DNA of 64,000 bases from Rhizobium sp. RU20A (GCF_900155885.1 NZ_FTMB01000003.1:248001-312000); one strand, 5' to 3'; numbered from the stretch's first letter, positions 35,093-45,152 are shown. Translations and numbers: made by a program. Notes: generated by a model not told the origin, from the letters alone.

Positions 35093-36370
35093 ATGCCAAA
35101 GATCACCAGCCTTGACGCCATCGACCTTCGCTTTCCGACTTCGGCGAGCCTCGATGGATCGGATGCGATGAATCCGGATCCGGATTACTCGGCGGCCTAT
35201 GTGATCCTCGGCACGGATGCGCCTGGGCTGGAAGGCCATGGCCTCACCTTCACGATCGGGCGCGGCAACGACATCTGCTGCGCCGCGATCCGTGCGATGA
35301 AACACCTCGTGGTCGGGCTTGATCTCGCCTGGGTGGCCGAAAATCCCGGTCGTTTCTGGCGTCATGTCACCAGCGACAGCCAGTTGCGCTGGATCGGCCC
35401 CGACAAGGGTGCCATGCATCTGGCCACCGGCGCCGTCGTCAATGCGGTCTGGGATCTGCTCGCCAAGCAGGCCGGCAAGCCCGTCTGGCGGCTGGTAGCG
35501 GAAATGAGCCCGGAAGAGATCGTTTCGATCGTCGATTTCCGCTACCTCACGGACGCCCTGACGCCGGAGGAGGCGCTCGACATCCTGCGCAAGGCGGAGC
35601 CCGGCAAGGCCGAGCGGATGGCGATCCTCGAGCGCGAAGGCTATGCCTGTTACACGACCTCGGCCGGCTGGCTCGGCTATGGTGACGAGAAGCTGCGGCG
35701 CTTGGCGCAGGAGGCCGTCGACCAAGGCTTCACCCATATCAAGATGAAGGTTGGTCGCGATCTCGAGGACGACAAGCGGCGCCTGCGCATATGCCGCGAG
35801 GTGATCGGCGAGGATCGCTTCATGATGATCGACGCCAATCAGGTCTGGGAGGTCGATCAGGCCATCGACTGGGTGAAGGAACTTTCCATCTACAAGCCCT
35901 TCTTCATCGAAGAGCCGACCAGCCCCGACGATGTCTTCGGGCACCGCAAGATCCGCGATGCCGTGGCGCCGGTGAAGGTCGCGACCGGCGAGATGTGCCA
36001 GAACCGCATCGTCTTCAAGCAGATGATCGCCAATGGCGCGATCGACATCGTGCAGATCGACAGTTGCCGCATGGGTGGCCTCAACGAGGTTCTCGGCGTC
36101 CTGCTGATGGCGGCGAAATTTAACCTGCCCGTCTGGCCGCATGCCGGCGGCGTCGGCCTGTGCGAATATGTCCAGCACCTCTCAATGATCGACTATGTCG
36201 CGGTCTCGGGCACCAAGGACGGCCGGGTGATCGAATATGTCGATCACCTGCACGAACATTTCATCGATCCCTGCCGGATCGAGAATGCCGCCTATATGCC
36301 GCCGCGCCTTCCCGGCTTTTCGATCGAGATGAAGCCGGAATCGATTGCCGCCAACACCTTCAGGGGCTGA
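35093..36370 (+). CDS. L-fuconate dehydratase
   Basis: A 425-residue enolase-superfamily enzyme of the fuconate dehydratase type. Visible catalytic residues are Lys217 and Lys219 (IKMKVG), metal ligands Asp247 (MIDANQ), Glu273 (FIEEPTSPDD) and Glu300 (ATGEMCQNR), and Asp323 with His350 (PVWPHAGGVGLCEYVQHL). It dehydrates L-fuconate to 2-keto-3-deoxy-L-fuconate. The long form and the motif spacing match FucD rather than mandelate racemase or rhamnonate dehydratase. The end overlaps the end of nth by 11 bases on the opposite strand. No fucose dehydrogenase, lactonase or sugar transporter gene is adjacent. Confidence 0.92.
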   Translation: MPKITSLDAIDLRFPTSASLDGSDAMNPDPDYSAAYVILGTDAPGLEGHGLTFTIGRGNDICCAAIRAMKHLVVGLDLAWVAENPGRFWRHVTSDSQLRWIGPDKGAMHLATGAVVNAVWDLLAKQAGKPVWRLVAEMSPEEIVSIVDFRYLTDALTPEEALDILRKAEPGKAERMAILEREGYACYTTSAGWLGYGDEKLRRLAQEAVDQGFTHIKMKVGRDLEDDKRRLRICREVIGEDRFMMIDANQVWEVDQAIDWVKELSIYKPFFIEEPTSPDDVFGHRKIRDAVAPVKVATGEMCQNRIVFKQMIANGAIDIVQIDSCRMGGLNEVLGVLLMAAKFNLPVWPHAGGVGLCEYVQHLSMIDYVAVSGTKDGRVIEYVDHLHEHFIDPCRIENAAYMPPRLPGFSIEMKPESIAANTFRG

Positions 36371-37115
36371 CGGCATCTCCCGTCACTTCCGTGCCGATAC
36401 CTTCCCAAGGCACGAGTGGCGCCGGGACATCCACGGTCTTTTCCGGCGATTTGCAGATGTCGGCGATCACGCAGTTCGGACAGTCCGGCTTGCGGGCCTT
36501 GCAGACGTAGCGGCCGTGCAGGATCAGCCAGTGATGGGCGTGGAAGAGGTAGAGGTCGGGAATGACCTTGAGCAACGCCTGTTCCACCTCATCAGGCGTC
36601 TTGCCGGGCGCCAGCTTCAGGCGGTTGGCGATACGGAAGATGTGCGTATCGACCGCCATGGTGGCCTGGCCGAAGGCCATGGAGAGCACGACATTTGCGG
36701 TCTTGCGGCCGACCCCCGGCAGCGTCACCAGCTCCTCGCGCGTCTGCGGCACCTCGCCGCCAAAATCGCGGACCAGCTTCTCACTCAGCGCAATCACGTT
36801 CCTGGCCTTGTTGCGAAAGAGGCCGATGGTCTTGATGTAATCGCGGACCTTGTCCTCACCGAGTGCCAGCATCTTTTCCGGCGTATCGGCGACGACAAAG
36901 AGCGCGCGTGTCGCCTTGTTGACGCCGGCATCGGTCGCCTGCGCCGACAGCGCCACGGCCACGACGAGCGTGAAGGGATTGACGTGTTCCAGCTCGCCCT
37001 TCGGCTCCGGCCGCTGGATGGAGAAACGGCGGAAGATCTCCGCGATCTCGTCCTTCGAATAGGCGCTGCGGACCCGCTTGCGGGGCGTGGATTGCGACTT
37101 TCTGACCGTCGTCAA
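36360..37115 (-). CDS. nth: endonuclease III
   Basis: A 251-residue DNA glycosylase/AP lyase that removes oxidised pyrimidines. Numbered from the chosen start, the helix-hairpin-helix LPGVGRKTA is at 132-140 with catalytic Lys138. Asp156 lies in AVDTHIFR. The iron-sulfur cluster cysteines are Cys205, 212, 215 and 221. The start is uncertain. I chose a TTG with GGGAAG upstream. A GTG ten codons earlier (37145) would leave only 15 bases to the divergent neighbour. Its 3' end overlaps the fuconate dehydratase gene. Confidence 0.93.
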   Translation of the reverse strand: MTTVRKSQSTPRKRVRSAYSKDEIAEIFRRFSIQRPEPKGELEHVNPFTLVVAVALSAQATDAGVNKATRALFVVADTPEKMLALGEDKVRDYIKTIGLFRNKARNVIALSEKLVRDFGGEVPQTREELVTLPGVGRKTANVVLSMAFGQATMAVDTHIFRIANRLKLAPGKTPDEVEQALLKVIPDLYLFHAHHWLILHGRYVCKARKPDCPNCVIADICKSPEKTVDVPAPLVPWEGIGTEVTGDAVSP

Positions 37116-37160
37116 TTTTTCATCTTCCCGTTTTCCTGATGTCACCTATAGTCGTCGCCC

Positions 37161-37655
37161 ATGGACGAGCGCAATGGAGAGATCACCGTCAACGAGGTGC
37201 CGGTCTTTCAGGCCGAGCTCACGCCCTATCGCTCGCTCGGCCAGCGTGGCTACACGGTCTTCTTCGCTATTGCCGGCGCGCTGACCGCGATCCATCTCTT
37301 CATCTTCTTCGGGCTCGGCGCCTGGCCTGTCGTGTTCTTCTTTGGGCTCGATTTCCTGCTGCTCTACGGTGCCTTCTGGCTTTCCTATCGTGCTGCCCGC
37401 GCCCGCGAGGAGGTCAGCCTGTCGCGCACGGATCTGTCGATCCGCAAGATTTCGCCGGCCGGCCGCGTGACCGAGCATCGATTCGTTCCCTTCTGGACCC
37501 GCTTCAAGGTGAACCGCCACACGGAAATCGGAATCGTGTCCATGTCGGTTTCCGGGCAGGGCCGCAGCACCGATGTCGGCTCCTTCCTCAACGCCGATGA
37601 CCGGGAGAGTTTCGCCAAGGCCTTTTCCGGCGCGCTCGCGACCGTGAAGCGGTAG
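37161..37655 (+). CDS. DUF2244 membrane protein
   Basis: A 164-residue protein with two membrane helices (about 29-52 and 54-76) followed by a soluble domain with LSRTDLSIRKISPAGRVTEHRF. This matches DUF2244, a family of unknown function widespread in alphaproteobacteria and often adjacent to nth, as here. It is divergent from nth with a very short shared gap, so both promoters must lie within the neighbouring coding ends. Confidence 0.85.
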   Translation: MDERNGEITVNEVPVFQAELTPYRSLGQRGYTVFFAIAGALTAIHLFIFFGLGAWPVVFFFGLDFLLLYGAFWLSYRAARAREEVSLSRTDLSIRKISPAGRVTEHRFVPFWTRFKVNRHTEIGIVSMSVSGQGRSTDVGSFLNADDRESFAKAFSGALATVKR

Positions 37656-37740
37656 ACCCTGACCGCAGCAGGTTTCGGGTGGCACGACCTCCGGCTTTGG
37701 TGTCTGCTGGTCCCCGATCACAGACGAAGCAGAGACCGCC

Positions 37741-38616
37741 ATGACCATCGTTCCCATCATCGAAGCCGAAATCACGCCTGCCGGTGCCGACTACGAGGTC
37801 GTGCGCCGGGTGATCGAGCGGCTGACGGAGGATTACCGCACCCAGCCGCAGCTTGACGATCTCGCCACCGAGCTCGGTCTGTCTGCGACGCAACTGCAGA
37901 AGACCTTCACGCGCTGGGCAGGCCTGTCGCCCAAGGCTTTCCTGCAGGCGGTGACGCTGGATCATGCCAGACGGCTGATGCGTGACGAGAACCTGCCGCT
38001 GCTTGAAACGAGTTTCGAACTCGGCCTCTCGGGTCCGGGAAGACTGCACGATCTCTTCGTGACACACGAGGCCATGTCGCCGGGCGAATGGAAAGCGCGC
38101 GGCGCGGGCCTCACGATCCGCTACGGCTTCCACGATTCCCCCTTCGGCATCGCCGTCGTCATGGCAACCGATCGCGGGCTCGCGGGGCTCGCCTTCGCCG
38201 ATCAGGGCGGCGAGCAGGCAGCCTTCGAGGACATGGCGATCCGCTGGCCGAATGCGCGCTTCGTCGAGGATCAACCCGCCACAGCCCCTTACGCCTCCCG
38301 CGTTTTCCACCCGGAACGCTGGCGGGCAGAGGAGCCGCTGCGCGTCGTCCTGATCGGTTCGGATTTCCAGGTCCGCGTCTGGCAGGCGCTGTTGAAAATC
38401 CCGTTCGGCAGGGCTGTCACCTATTCCGATATCGCCTGCGATATCGGCCAGCCCACGGCCTCCCGTGCGGTGGGTGCAGCCGTCGGCCGCAATCCCATCT
38501 CTTTCGTCGTCCCCTGCCACAGGGCGCTCGGAAAATCCGGCGCGCTGACAGGGTATCATTGGGGATTGACGCGCAAGCGGGCGATCTTGGGCTGGGAGAC
38601 GGCGCAAGCTGGGTAG
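37741..38616 (+). CDS. Ada-like regulator/methylated-DNA-protein-cysteine methyltransferase
   Basis: A 291-residue fusion. An AraC-type helix-turn-helix region (about 20-120, with PQLDDLATELGLSATQLQKTFTRWAGLSPKAFLQ) precedes an Ogt/Ada methyltransferase domain with the acceptor Cys259 in VVPCHRALG. The N-terminal zinc-cysteine domain of E. coli Ada that repairs phosphotriesters is missing. It should therefore repair O6-alkylguanine, while activation by phosphotriester methylation is not possible in the same way. It stands 85 bases after the DUF2244 gene. Confidence 0.9.
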   Translation: MTIVPIIEAEITPAGADYEVVRRVIERLTEDYRTQPQLDDLATELGLSATQLQKTFTRWAGLSPKAFLQAVTLDHARRLMRDENLPLLETSFELGLSGPGRLHDLFVTHEAMSPGEWKARGAGLTIRYGFHDSPFGIAVVMATDRGLAGLAFADQGGEQAAFEDMAIRWPNARFVEDQPATAPYASRVFHPERWRAEEPLRVVLIGSDFQVRVWQALLKIPFGRAVTYSDIACDIGQPTASRAVGAAVGRNPISFVVPCHRALGKSGALTGYHWGLTRKRAILGWETAQAG

Positions 38617-38640
38617 GACTGCGTAGTGCTCGGAGCAAAT

Positions 38641-38771
38641 CCCCCTCACCCTGCACTCTCCACAAGGGGAGAGGAGAACAGTGCCCCAGGCATCGGCATC
38701 ATGAAGGCCTGCGCTCACGGCGTGGGCTCTTCTCCCCTCGGGGAGAAGATGTCGGCGCGGCAGATGAGGGG
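38641..38771. repeat. rhizobial intergenic palindromic element (RIME-like), degenerate
   Basis: The segment starts CCCCCTCACCCTGC and ends CAGATGAGGGG. Internally it has CACAAGGGGAGAGG and CTTCTCCCCTCGGGGAGAAG; the latter is a perfect hairpin. This arrangement of inverted CCCCTCA ends and internal G/C-rich hairpins is typical of rhizobial intergenic mosaic elements. A second CCCCCTCACCTCA follows at 38797. No coding capacity. The name is from memory of the pattern, not a search. Confidence 0.6.
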
Positions 38772-38824
38772 CGCACGACCACGAGTCGCCGCGCTTCCCC
38801 CTCACCTCAATCTATCGTCAGCGC

Positions 38825-39460
38825 TCAGTGCGCACCGGACATGTCGCCGAGAACGTCCTTGGACGCGACGGTGGAGTCGGCCTTCAGCTTGTAGACCATG
38901 GGAACGCCTGTCGCGAGGTTGACCGAGAGGATCTGTTCGCGGTCAAGGCGGTCGAGAACCATCAGCAGCGAGCGCAGCGAGTTGCCGTGGGCAGCAACGA
39001 GCACCTTCTGGCCGGCGAGAACGCGCGGCAGGATTTCCGTCATGTAATAGGGCCAGACGCGGGCGCCCGTATCCTTCAGGCTTTCGCCGCCCGGCGGCGG
39101 GACGTCGTAGGACCGGCGCCAGACATGCACCTGCTCCTCACCCCACTTGGCGCGCGCATCATCCTTGTTGAGGCCGGAGAGATCGCCGTAGTCGCGCTCG
39201 TTGAGGGCCTGGTTGCGGATCGTCTTGAGGCCGGACTGGCCGACGCCGTCGAGGATGATCTGGCACGTGCGCTGGGCGCGCTTCAGGTCGGAGGTGAAGG
39301 CGATGTCGAACTGGATGCCGTAATCGGCGAGCGCCTTGGCGCCGGCAGTGGCTTCGGTCACGCCCAGATCGGTCAGATCCGGGTCCCGCCAGCCGGTGAA
39401 GAGGTTCTTCAGGTTCCATTCACTCTGTCCGTGACGGACTAGGACAAGGGTTCCGCTCAT
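38825..39460 (-). CDS. gpmA: 2,3-bisphosphoglycerate-dependent phosphoglycerate mutase
   Basis: A 211-residue histidine phosphatase-fold enzyme interconverting 3- and 2-phosphoglycerate. The phospho-acceptor motif is [11 protein letters not shown] with His10. [16 protein letters not shown] and [15 protein letters not shown] hold the other catalytic residues. The family's short form (about 210 residues) is normal in alphaproteobacteria. It is the last gene after dapB on the same strand, with 48 bases between, and belongs to a glycolysis and cell-envelope gene row. Confidence 0.94.
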   Translation of the reverse strand: MSGTLVLVRHGQSEWNLKNLFTGWRDPDLTDLGVTEATAGAKALADYGIQFDIAFTSDLKRAQRTCQIILDGVGQSGLKTIRNQALNERDYGDLSGLNKDDARAKWGEEQVHVWRRSYDVPPPGGESLKDTGARVWPYYMTEILPRVLAGQKVLVAAHGNSLRSLLMVLDRLDREQILSVNLATGVPMVYKLKADSTVASKDVLGDMSGAH

Positions 39461-39508
39461 GTCTGCTTCCTCTGGCTGTTGGGTCCGGTCTGAACAACCG
39501 GGATGGGG

Positions 39509-40327
39509 TCAGGCGAGCCCGAGCACGTCGAGCATCGAATAGAAACCGGGCTTTGCCCCCCGTGCCCACAGGGCTGCCGTGACGGCGCCGCGGGCGAAGA
39601 TGGAACGGTCGGTGGCGCTGTGGGAGAGCGTCACAATCTCGCCCTCGCCGGCCAGGAGCACGGAGTGTTCGCCGATGACCGAGCCGCCGCGTAGCGTCGC
39701 AAAGCCGATCGTGCCGGCCTCGCGCGGGCCGGTGTGTCCGTCGCGCACGCGCACCGAATGGTCGGCGAGCGCAATGGCGCGTCCCTTCGCGGCGGCCTCG
39801 CCGAGCAAAAGGGCGGTGCCTGAGGGGGCATCGACCTTGTGGCGGTGATGCATCTCGACGATCTCGATATCCCAGGCGTCGGCGGGAAGGGCACGGGCGG
39901 CCTGCTGCGTGAGGACGCCGAGCAGATTGACGCCGAGGCTCATATTGCCGGATTTGACGATGCGCGCGTGCCGGGCGGCTGCTCTGAAGGCCGCCTCATG
40001 CTCGGCGCCGCAGCCGGTGGTGCCGATGACATGCACGATGCGGGCCTGGGCCGCGAGTTCGGAAAAGGCGACGGAGGCGGCCGGCGCAGTGAAGTCCAGC
40101 ACGCCTTCGGCTTCGACGAAGGCTTCCAGCGGGCGATCGGTGATGGCAACGCCGTTTTCACCGAGCCCGGCAAGGATACCCGCATCCTTGCCGACGAAGG
40201 GCGAGCCTTCACGCTCGACGGCGGCATGCAGGGTCACGCCCGGCATGGCCGCAATGGTGCGGATCAGCGTCTGGCCCATGCGGCCGGCGGCGCCGACAAC
40301 GACGAGCTTCATATCCGGTGCGGTCAT
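39509..40327 (-). CDS. dapB: 4-hydroxy-tetrahydrodipicolinate reductase
   Basis: A 272-residue enzyme of the diaminopimelate/lysine pathway, reducing the product of DapA with NAD(P)H. The Rossmann motif [12 protein letters not shown] is at about 10-21. The catalytic region is [24 protein letters not shown], with the His-His pair and Lys. Its ATG overlaps the stop codon of the upstream exporter gene by four bases, so translation is coupled. Confidence 0.96.
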   Translation of the reverse strand: MTAPDMKLVVVGAAGRMGQTLIRTIAAMPGVTLHAAVEREGSPFVGKDAGILAGLGENGVAITDRPLEAFVEAEGVLDFTAPAASVAFSELAAQARIVHVIGTTGCGAEHEAAFRAAARHARIVKSGNMSLGVNLLGVLTQQAARALPADAWDIEIVEMHHRHKVDAPSGTALLLGEAAAKGRAIALADHSVRVRDGHTGPREAGTIGFATLRGGSVIGEHSVLLAGEGEIVTLSHSATDRSIFARGAVTAALWARGAKPGFYSMLDVLGLA

Positions 40328-42126
40328 GGCGTGATGCTTCCTTCGGACGGGAGATCGCCTGCAGCCGGCGACTGTCCCTGAAGATTGTTGAGGCGAGCGT
40401 AAAGACCGCCCGGCTGGCGCGCAAGCTCCTCATGCGTGCCTTCCTCGACCACGAGGCCATCGCGCATGACGACGATCTTGTCCGCCTTGATGATGGTGGA
40501 GAGGCGATGGGCGATCACGATCACGGTGCGGCCCTTCATCGCCGCATCGAGCGCCTTCTGCACGGCGGCTTCGGATTCGGTGTCGAGCGCCGAGGTGGCT
40601 TCGTCCAGCAGCAGGATCGGCGCGCGGCGCACAAGCGCGCGGGCGATCGAGAGGCGCTGGCGCTGACCGCCAGAGAGGGTCGAGCCATGTTCGCCGACGG
40701 GCGTATCATAGCCTTGGGGCTGGGCGAGGATGAAGTCGTGCGCAAATGCCAGCCGCGCTGCCTCCTCCACCTCCGCATCGCTCGCCTCGGGCCGGCCATA
40801 GCGGATGTTGTCGCGGATCGTGCCTTCAAACAGATAGGGTTGCTGTGAGACATAGGCGAGGCCGCGCCGCAACGAGTCCTTGGTGACCTCGGTAATATCC
40901 TGCCCGTCGATCAGGATTTCCCCGCCCATGGGATCGTAAAAACGTGGGATGAGGCTGATGACGGTGGACTTGCCGGCGCCGGAAGGCCCGACCAGCGCCG
41001 TCGTCTTGCCCCCCTCGGCGACGAAGCTGACCCCGCGCAGAACCTGCTCGCTGTTGGCATAGGAGAAGGTAACGTTGCGGAACTCGACCTCGGCGGTCGT
41101 CAGTTCCAGTGCCTTGGCGTCCGTCCGGTCGCGATGCAGCGGCTCGGTGTCAAGGATTTCGTATATCATCCGCGCGTTGACGACGGCGCGTTCCAGCTGA
41201 ACCTGAAGGCGGGCGAGACGCCGGGCCGGATCATAGGCCATCAGCAGTGCGGTGACGAAGGCGAAGAAGGCACCCGGCTGCACGCCGGCATAGATGGACC
41301 GGAATGCCGCATAGGCGAGCACGCTGGAGATGGCGAGGCCCGCAAAGGTTTCCGTCATCGGCGCGGTGCGTTCGCTGAGGCGAGCGATGCGATTGGCGCG
41401 GTTTTCGGCGTAGTCGATGATACTCGTCACCTTGCGCCGCAACTCTTCTTCCATCGTGAAGGCCTTGACGATGGTGATGCCCTGGATGGTTTCCTGCATG
41501 GCGCCCAGCACGCGGCTGTTGATTTCCACCGCTTCGCGTGTGGCGGAGCGCAGGCGGCGCGAAACATAGCGCAGGCCGATGATCAACGGCGGGGCAATGA
41601 CGAAGACGATGATCGTCAGGAGCCAGTCCTTGCTGATCATCACGCCGATCAGGGCCACAAGCGTCAGGAGGTCGCGGGCAATCGAGGTGACCGTCAGGTT
41701 CAGCACATCGCGGATGCCGGTGACGTTCTGGCTGATCTGGGCGGCGAGTTGCGCCGAGCGAGTGCTGTTGTAATAGCCGACATTCAGGGCCATCAGATGG
41801 GTGTAGAGACGGCTCTGGTAGCGGGCGACGATATTGTTGCCGATCTTTGAGAGCTGGACCGTCTGGGCATAGGTCGCAAAGCCGCGGACGACGAAGGCAA
41901 TGAAGATGCCGCCGCAGATTAGCAGCACCATGTCGGCGCGCTTATTGGCGAAAGCTTCGTTGACGACGGATTCCATGATCCAGGCGGTAAAGGCCGTAGA
42001 AGCCGCGATGATGATCAGGGCGGCAATGGCAAACGCATAGCCGCGCAGATGGTCCCGTGCGTTTTCCGCGATGACACGCTTGAGAACGCTGGTCACCGTA
42101 TCGGTGTCGAGGTGCTTCTGCTGCAT
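40324..42126 (-). CDS. MsbA-like ABC exporter (fused permease/ATPase)
   Basis: A 600-residue half-transporter. Six membrane helices (about 30-320) are fused to an ATPase with Walker [11 protein letters not shown], signature [17 protein letters not shown] and Walker [13 protein letters not shown]. Such exporters flip lipid A core, other lipids or drugs as homodimers. Rhizobial genomes carry several and the substrate cannot be assigned. I chose the ATG before QQKHLDTD; the 62 codons upstream lack similarity. It lies between glk and dapB on the same strand. Confidence 0.88.
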   Translation of the reverse strand: MQQKHLDTDTVTSVLKRVIAENARDHLRGYAFAIAALIIIAASTAFTAWIMESVVNEAFANKRADMVLLICGGIFIAFVVRGFATYAQTVQLSKIGNNIVARYQSRLYTHLMALNVGYYNSTRSAQLAAQISQNVTGIRDVLNLTVTSIARDLLTLVALIGVMISKDWLLTIIVFVIAPPLIIGLRYVSRRLRSATREAVEINSRVLGAMQETIQGITIVKAFTMEEELRRKVTSIIDYAENRANRIARLSERTAPMTETFAGLAISSVLAYAAFRSIYAGVQPGAFFAFVTALLMAYDPARRLARLQVQLERAVVNARMIYEILDTEPLHRDRTDAKALELTTAEVEFRNVTFSYANSEQVLRGVSFVAEGGKTTALVGPSGAGKSTVISLIPRFYDPMGGEILIDGQDITEVTKDSLRRGLAYVSQQPYLFEGTIRDNIRYGRPEASDAEVEEAARLAFAHDFILAQPQGYDTPVGEHGSTLSGGQRQRLSIARALVRRAPILLLDEATSALDTESEAAVQKALDAAMKGRTVIVIAHRLSTIIKADKIVVMRDGLVVEEGTHEELARQPGGLYARLNNLQGQSPAAGDLPSEGSITP

Positions 42127-42244
42127 TCTTCCGGTGGCTTTCAACAAATGGCCTTCGGTACGGGCAAAACGACCCGAATTCGACCCTTGCCGCTCTATAG
42201 GCGCTGGTTTTGAGCTTGGCGAGTCCTTAGCGCCACCGGGTGGA

Positions 42245-43264
42245 TCAACTTCTCCAGAAGCGTCCCTCAGTTGCAACACCGAAATGCTGCGGGGCGCGGG
42301 CAAAGGCCGCAAGGCCCGCGAGCGCGGCCATGGGATGGGTGACGACGAAGGTCGGAATGGTGGCCAAGAGCGCCGAATGCGGCGCCTTGTCCTCGAAGGC
42401 CTTGCGGAATTCCGGCCGCTTGAGGGCCGGCAGGATCTTCACCGAGATGCCGCCGGCAAGGAAGACGCCGCCACGCGCCATGAAGATCATCGCCATGTCG
42501 CCTGCAAGGCGCCCGAGATAGGTGGCGAAGAGGGACACCGTCTCCACCGCCTGCGGGTCCTTGCCAGCAAGAGCCGCCGAGGTGACGTCGGCCGGAGTCT
42601 CCAGCGCTGCCTCCTTGCGGCCTGCAGCGCAGATGGCATTGTAGATATGCATGATACCGCGCCCGCACAGCAGCTGCTCGCCGGAGACGCGCCCGTCCAG
42701 CCGTTCGATATAGGGCCAGATTTCGTAGTCCCTTTCCGAGCGCGGGCCGATATCCACATGGCCGCCTTCGCCGGGCACGGGGAACCAGGTGTGCTGGGCG
42801 TGCAGAAGGCCGGCGACGCCAAGACCGGTGCCCGGACCGAGCACGACGCGCGAGGCGGCCGGACGGATGGCGCCGGGACCGATCTGCTCGCGGTCTTCTG
42901 CCGAGAGCGAGGCGACGGCAAGGGCCTGCGCCTCGAAATCGTTGATGACCACCACGCTTTCAAAGCCGAGCTCGCCGATCAGCGACTTGGGGCGAATGAC
43001 CCAGCCGGCATTGGTCAGCGGAATTTCATCGCCCTGGATGGGTCCGGCAACGGCAAGGATGGCCGTGCGAGGCTGCACAGAAGTCTTGTCGAGCACCGTT
43101 TCCTGGATCGCCGCATCGATCGAGGGGAAATCCGCCGTCTGGACGACGGGAAATTCCCGTCGCTCGGCAAAGGCGTCCGTCAACAATGCGAAGCGGGCAT
43201 TGGTGCCGCCGATGTCGCCGATCAGGACCGGAAAGGACAGGGTGCTGGAAAGCTCGTGGACCAT
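42245..43264 (-). CDS. glk: glucokinase
   Basis: A 339-residue bacterial glucokinase. The phosphate-binding loop [14 protein letters not shown] starts at residue 14. The catalytic Asp lies in [24 protein letters not shown] is the second nucleotide loop, and [14 protein letters not shown] holds glucose contacts. It phosphorylates glucose with ATP. It lacks the ROK zinc motif, so it belongs to the Glk (E. coli type) group. The exporter gene follows after 118 bases on the same strand. Confidence 0.95.
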   Translation of the reverse strand: MVHELSSTLSFPVLIGDIGGTNARFALLTDAFAERREFPVVQTADFPSIDAAIQETVLDKTSVQPRTAILAVAGPIQGDEIPLTNAGWVIRPKSLIGELGFESVVVINDFEAQALAVASLSAEDREQIGPGAIRPAASRVVLGPGTGLGVAGLLHAQHTWFPVPGEGGHVDIGPRSERDYEIWPYIERLDGRVSGEQLLCGRGIMHIYNAICAAGRKEAALETPADVTSAALAGKDPQAVETVSLFATYLGRLAGDMAMIFMARGGVFLAGGISVKILPALKRPEFRKAFEDKAPHSALLATIPTFVVTHPMAALAGLAAFARAPQHFGVATEGRFWRS

Positions 43265-43376
43265 TGCGGATCTTTCTGGAACCGGCGGCCTGGCGGGAGG
43301 ATGGCGCGCCGACGTTGGACATAAAGCTATGGCTGCGCCGGCGGGTTCAGGCGCCAGATCGAGCGTCTGATGACGG

Positions 43377-43763
43377 TTATAATGCGCGCTGGAAAGCAAT
43401 CAACTCTTCGGCCGTCGCCTGATTGAGCGCCATCGGAATGTCATAGACGATCGCAAGCCGCATCAGCGCCTTGACATCCACGTCATGCGGCATGGCGGTC
43501 AGTGGATCGACGAAGAAGATGAGGATATCGATCTCGCCCGTCGCGATCAGGGCACCGATCTGCTGGTCGCCGCCAAGCGGCCCGCTTTTGAGCCGCGTCA
43601 CGTCAAGCGTCGGGCACATGTCGAGCACGCGGCCGCCGGTGGTGCCGGTCGCAACGATCTTCATGCCCGAGAGTACCGACTCATGGGCCTTGGCGAAGGC
43701 CGCCATGTCGTCCTTCTTCAGATCATGGGCAATCAGGGCCACGCATTTCGGCCGGGTCATCAC
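43377..43763 (-). CDS. mgsA: methylglyoxal synthase
   Basis: A 128-residue enzyme converting dihydroxyacetone phosphate to methylglyoxal and phosphate, a bypass when phosphate or glycolytic flow is unbalanced. Motifs are [12 protein letters not shown] (9-20), the phosphate-binding TGTTG (39-43), [14 protein letters not shown] (60-73) and the catalytic Asp in [14 protein letters not shown] (83-96). It is shorter than the 152-residue E. coli enzyme but contains the whole core. It lies upstream of glk on the same strand, with 112 bases between. Confidence 0.94.
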   Translation of the reverse strand: MMTRPKCVALIAHDLKKDDMAAFAKAHESVLSGMKIVATGTTGGRVLDMCPTLDVTRLKSGPLGGDQQIGALIATGEIDILIFFVDPLTAMPHDVDVKALMRLAIVYDIPMALNQATAEELIAFQRAL

Positions 43764-43855
43764 GCTTCTCCGCTCCGGTGACAGGCGATCTCAGCTCGAC
43801 TTTTCAATCGATTTGAAACCGCTTTAACCCAGCGCGCGGAAAATGGGAAGCCGTC

Positions 43856-44920
43856 TCACTGCAGGCCGGGGCGCGGAACGGGCACGGGGATTGGGGAGGG
43901 TCCATCCCCCTCAGTGGCGCGGATCACGGCTTCAACGCCATCGGCAGCCGGGGCAGGTGCGGTAAAGGCCGTGCGCATCGTCGATTCCGCCTCGGACGCC
44001 GGCGCACCCGCCAGCACGGCACGGCAGGCCTTGGGCAGATCATCCAGGGTGGTCTGGCGCGGCTTCACCGGCGTCTGGTTCTTAGGCTTGTTGGGCTTGG
44101 CCCAGGGCTCGTCGGTGAACCACCAGGCGAGCGACTTGTCGCAGCCATCCCCGGCCGTCACCGGCTCCTGCTTGCGGCAATTGGGGGAATCGGCCGGGCA
44201 GGAAATGCGGATATGGAAGTGGTAGTCATGGCCGTAGATCGGGCGCACCTTGCCCATGAAGGTGCGGTCGCCCGTCCAGGTGTCGCAAAGCTTCTTCTTG
44301 ATGGCAGGATTGACGAAGATGCGTTCGACCTGCGGATAGCTCGCCGCCAGCATGATCAATTTGGCCTGGTTGCCGTTCCAGACATTGTCGTTGATGGTCA
44401 GGAATTTCTTCGTGTCCAGCATGGAGGTCGCCGAGATGCTTTCGCGCTCGCCGGCCGTCAGCGTGCGCTGCGGCATGGGCGTCAGCCAGATATCGGCATC
44501 GAGCCCGATCTGGTGCGAGGCATGGCCCGACAGCATCGGTCCGCCGCGCGGCTGCGAGATATCGCCGAGCAGGAGACCCGGCCAATTGGCCTTGGTCACG
44601 GCATCGCGCGACAATTGCTCGATGAGCGAGATCATCTGCGGGTGGCCCCAGCGGCGATTGCGCGACAGGCGCATGGCCTGCCAGTTCGGCCCATCCGTCG
44701 GAATGGCGACGGCACCGGCGATGCAGCCCTTGGAATAAAAGCCGAAGGATGTCGGATTGGCGCGCACCGGGAGCTTCATCGAACCGAAGAGCTCCTTGGC
44801 CGGCGTCTGTTCGGCGGCACGGGCCGTGCCAGTGACCGGCTCCAGAAGGCCGACCAGCGTCAGGGCCGAGAAGAGCAGAGCGCCTGCGCGCGAGCCCCAG
44901 AGTTTGCATGTCTTCGTCAT
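43856..44920 (-). CDS. mepA: penicillin-insensitive murein endopeptidase
   Basis: A 354-residue periplasmic LAS-type metallopeptidase (family M74). A signal peptide covers about 1-35. The metal site is visible in SGHASHQIGLDADIW (131-145) and in the late YGHDYHFHIRISCP. It cleaves the D-Ala-meso-DAP crosslink in peptidoglycan. A Pro/Ala-rich C-terminal extension of about 60 residues follows the catalytic domain and ends IPVPVPRPGLQ. I chose the ATG at the signal peptide; the upstream frame has no similarity. Divergent from yejA. Confidence 0.93.
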   Translation of the reverse strand: MTKTCKLWGSRAGALLFSALTLVGLLEPVTGTARAAEQTPAKELFGSMKLPVRANPTSFGFYSKGCIAGAVAIPTDGPNWQAMRLSRNRRWGHPQMISLIEQLSRDAVTKANWPGLLLGDISQPRGGPMLSGHASHQIGLDADIWLTPMPQRTLTAGERESISATSMLDTKKFLTINDNVWNGNQAKLIMLAASYPQVERIFVNPAIKKKLCDTWTGDRTFMGKVRPIYGHDYHFHIRISCPADSPNCRKQEPVTAGDGCDKSLAWWFTDEPWAKPNKPKNQTPVKPRQTTLDDLPKACRAVLAGAPASEAESTMRTAFTAPAPAADGVEAVIRATEGDGPSPIPVPVPRPGLQ

Positions 44921-45152
44921 GTCGTCCTCGTGCGCCGCCAGCGGCCAGTGCCATGGTGAGCGTGGCGCGTCTTTCTGCGCAACAGCGTAGACAAGACGCG
45001 TTGCGCCGGGCTTGAGCCACAGCCGATCACCGAAAATTTGGCCTGTTTTGCGGCGGCGGCGCTGGCGGAGGTCATGAATTCGCCTAGACTGGCGGTCTTT
45101 GCTGCGCGACTGCGCCCCGTCACGCTCCGCCCAACCGAAAGGATCCGTCCTG

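Noticed and set aside
40324-42126. NdvA/ChvA cyclic glucan exporter
   Set aside because: The N-terminal region and the glk-dapB neighbourhood do not match; a general MsbA-like label is safer.
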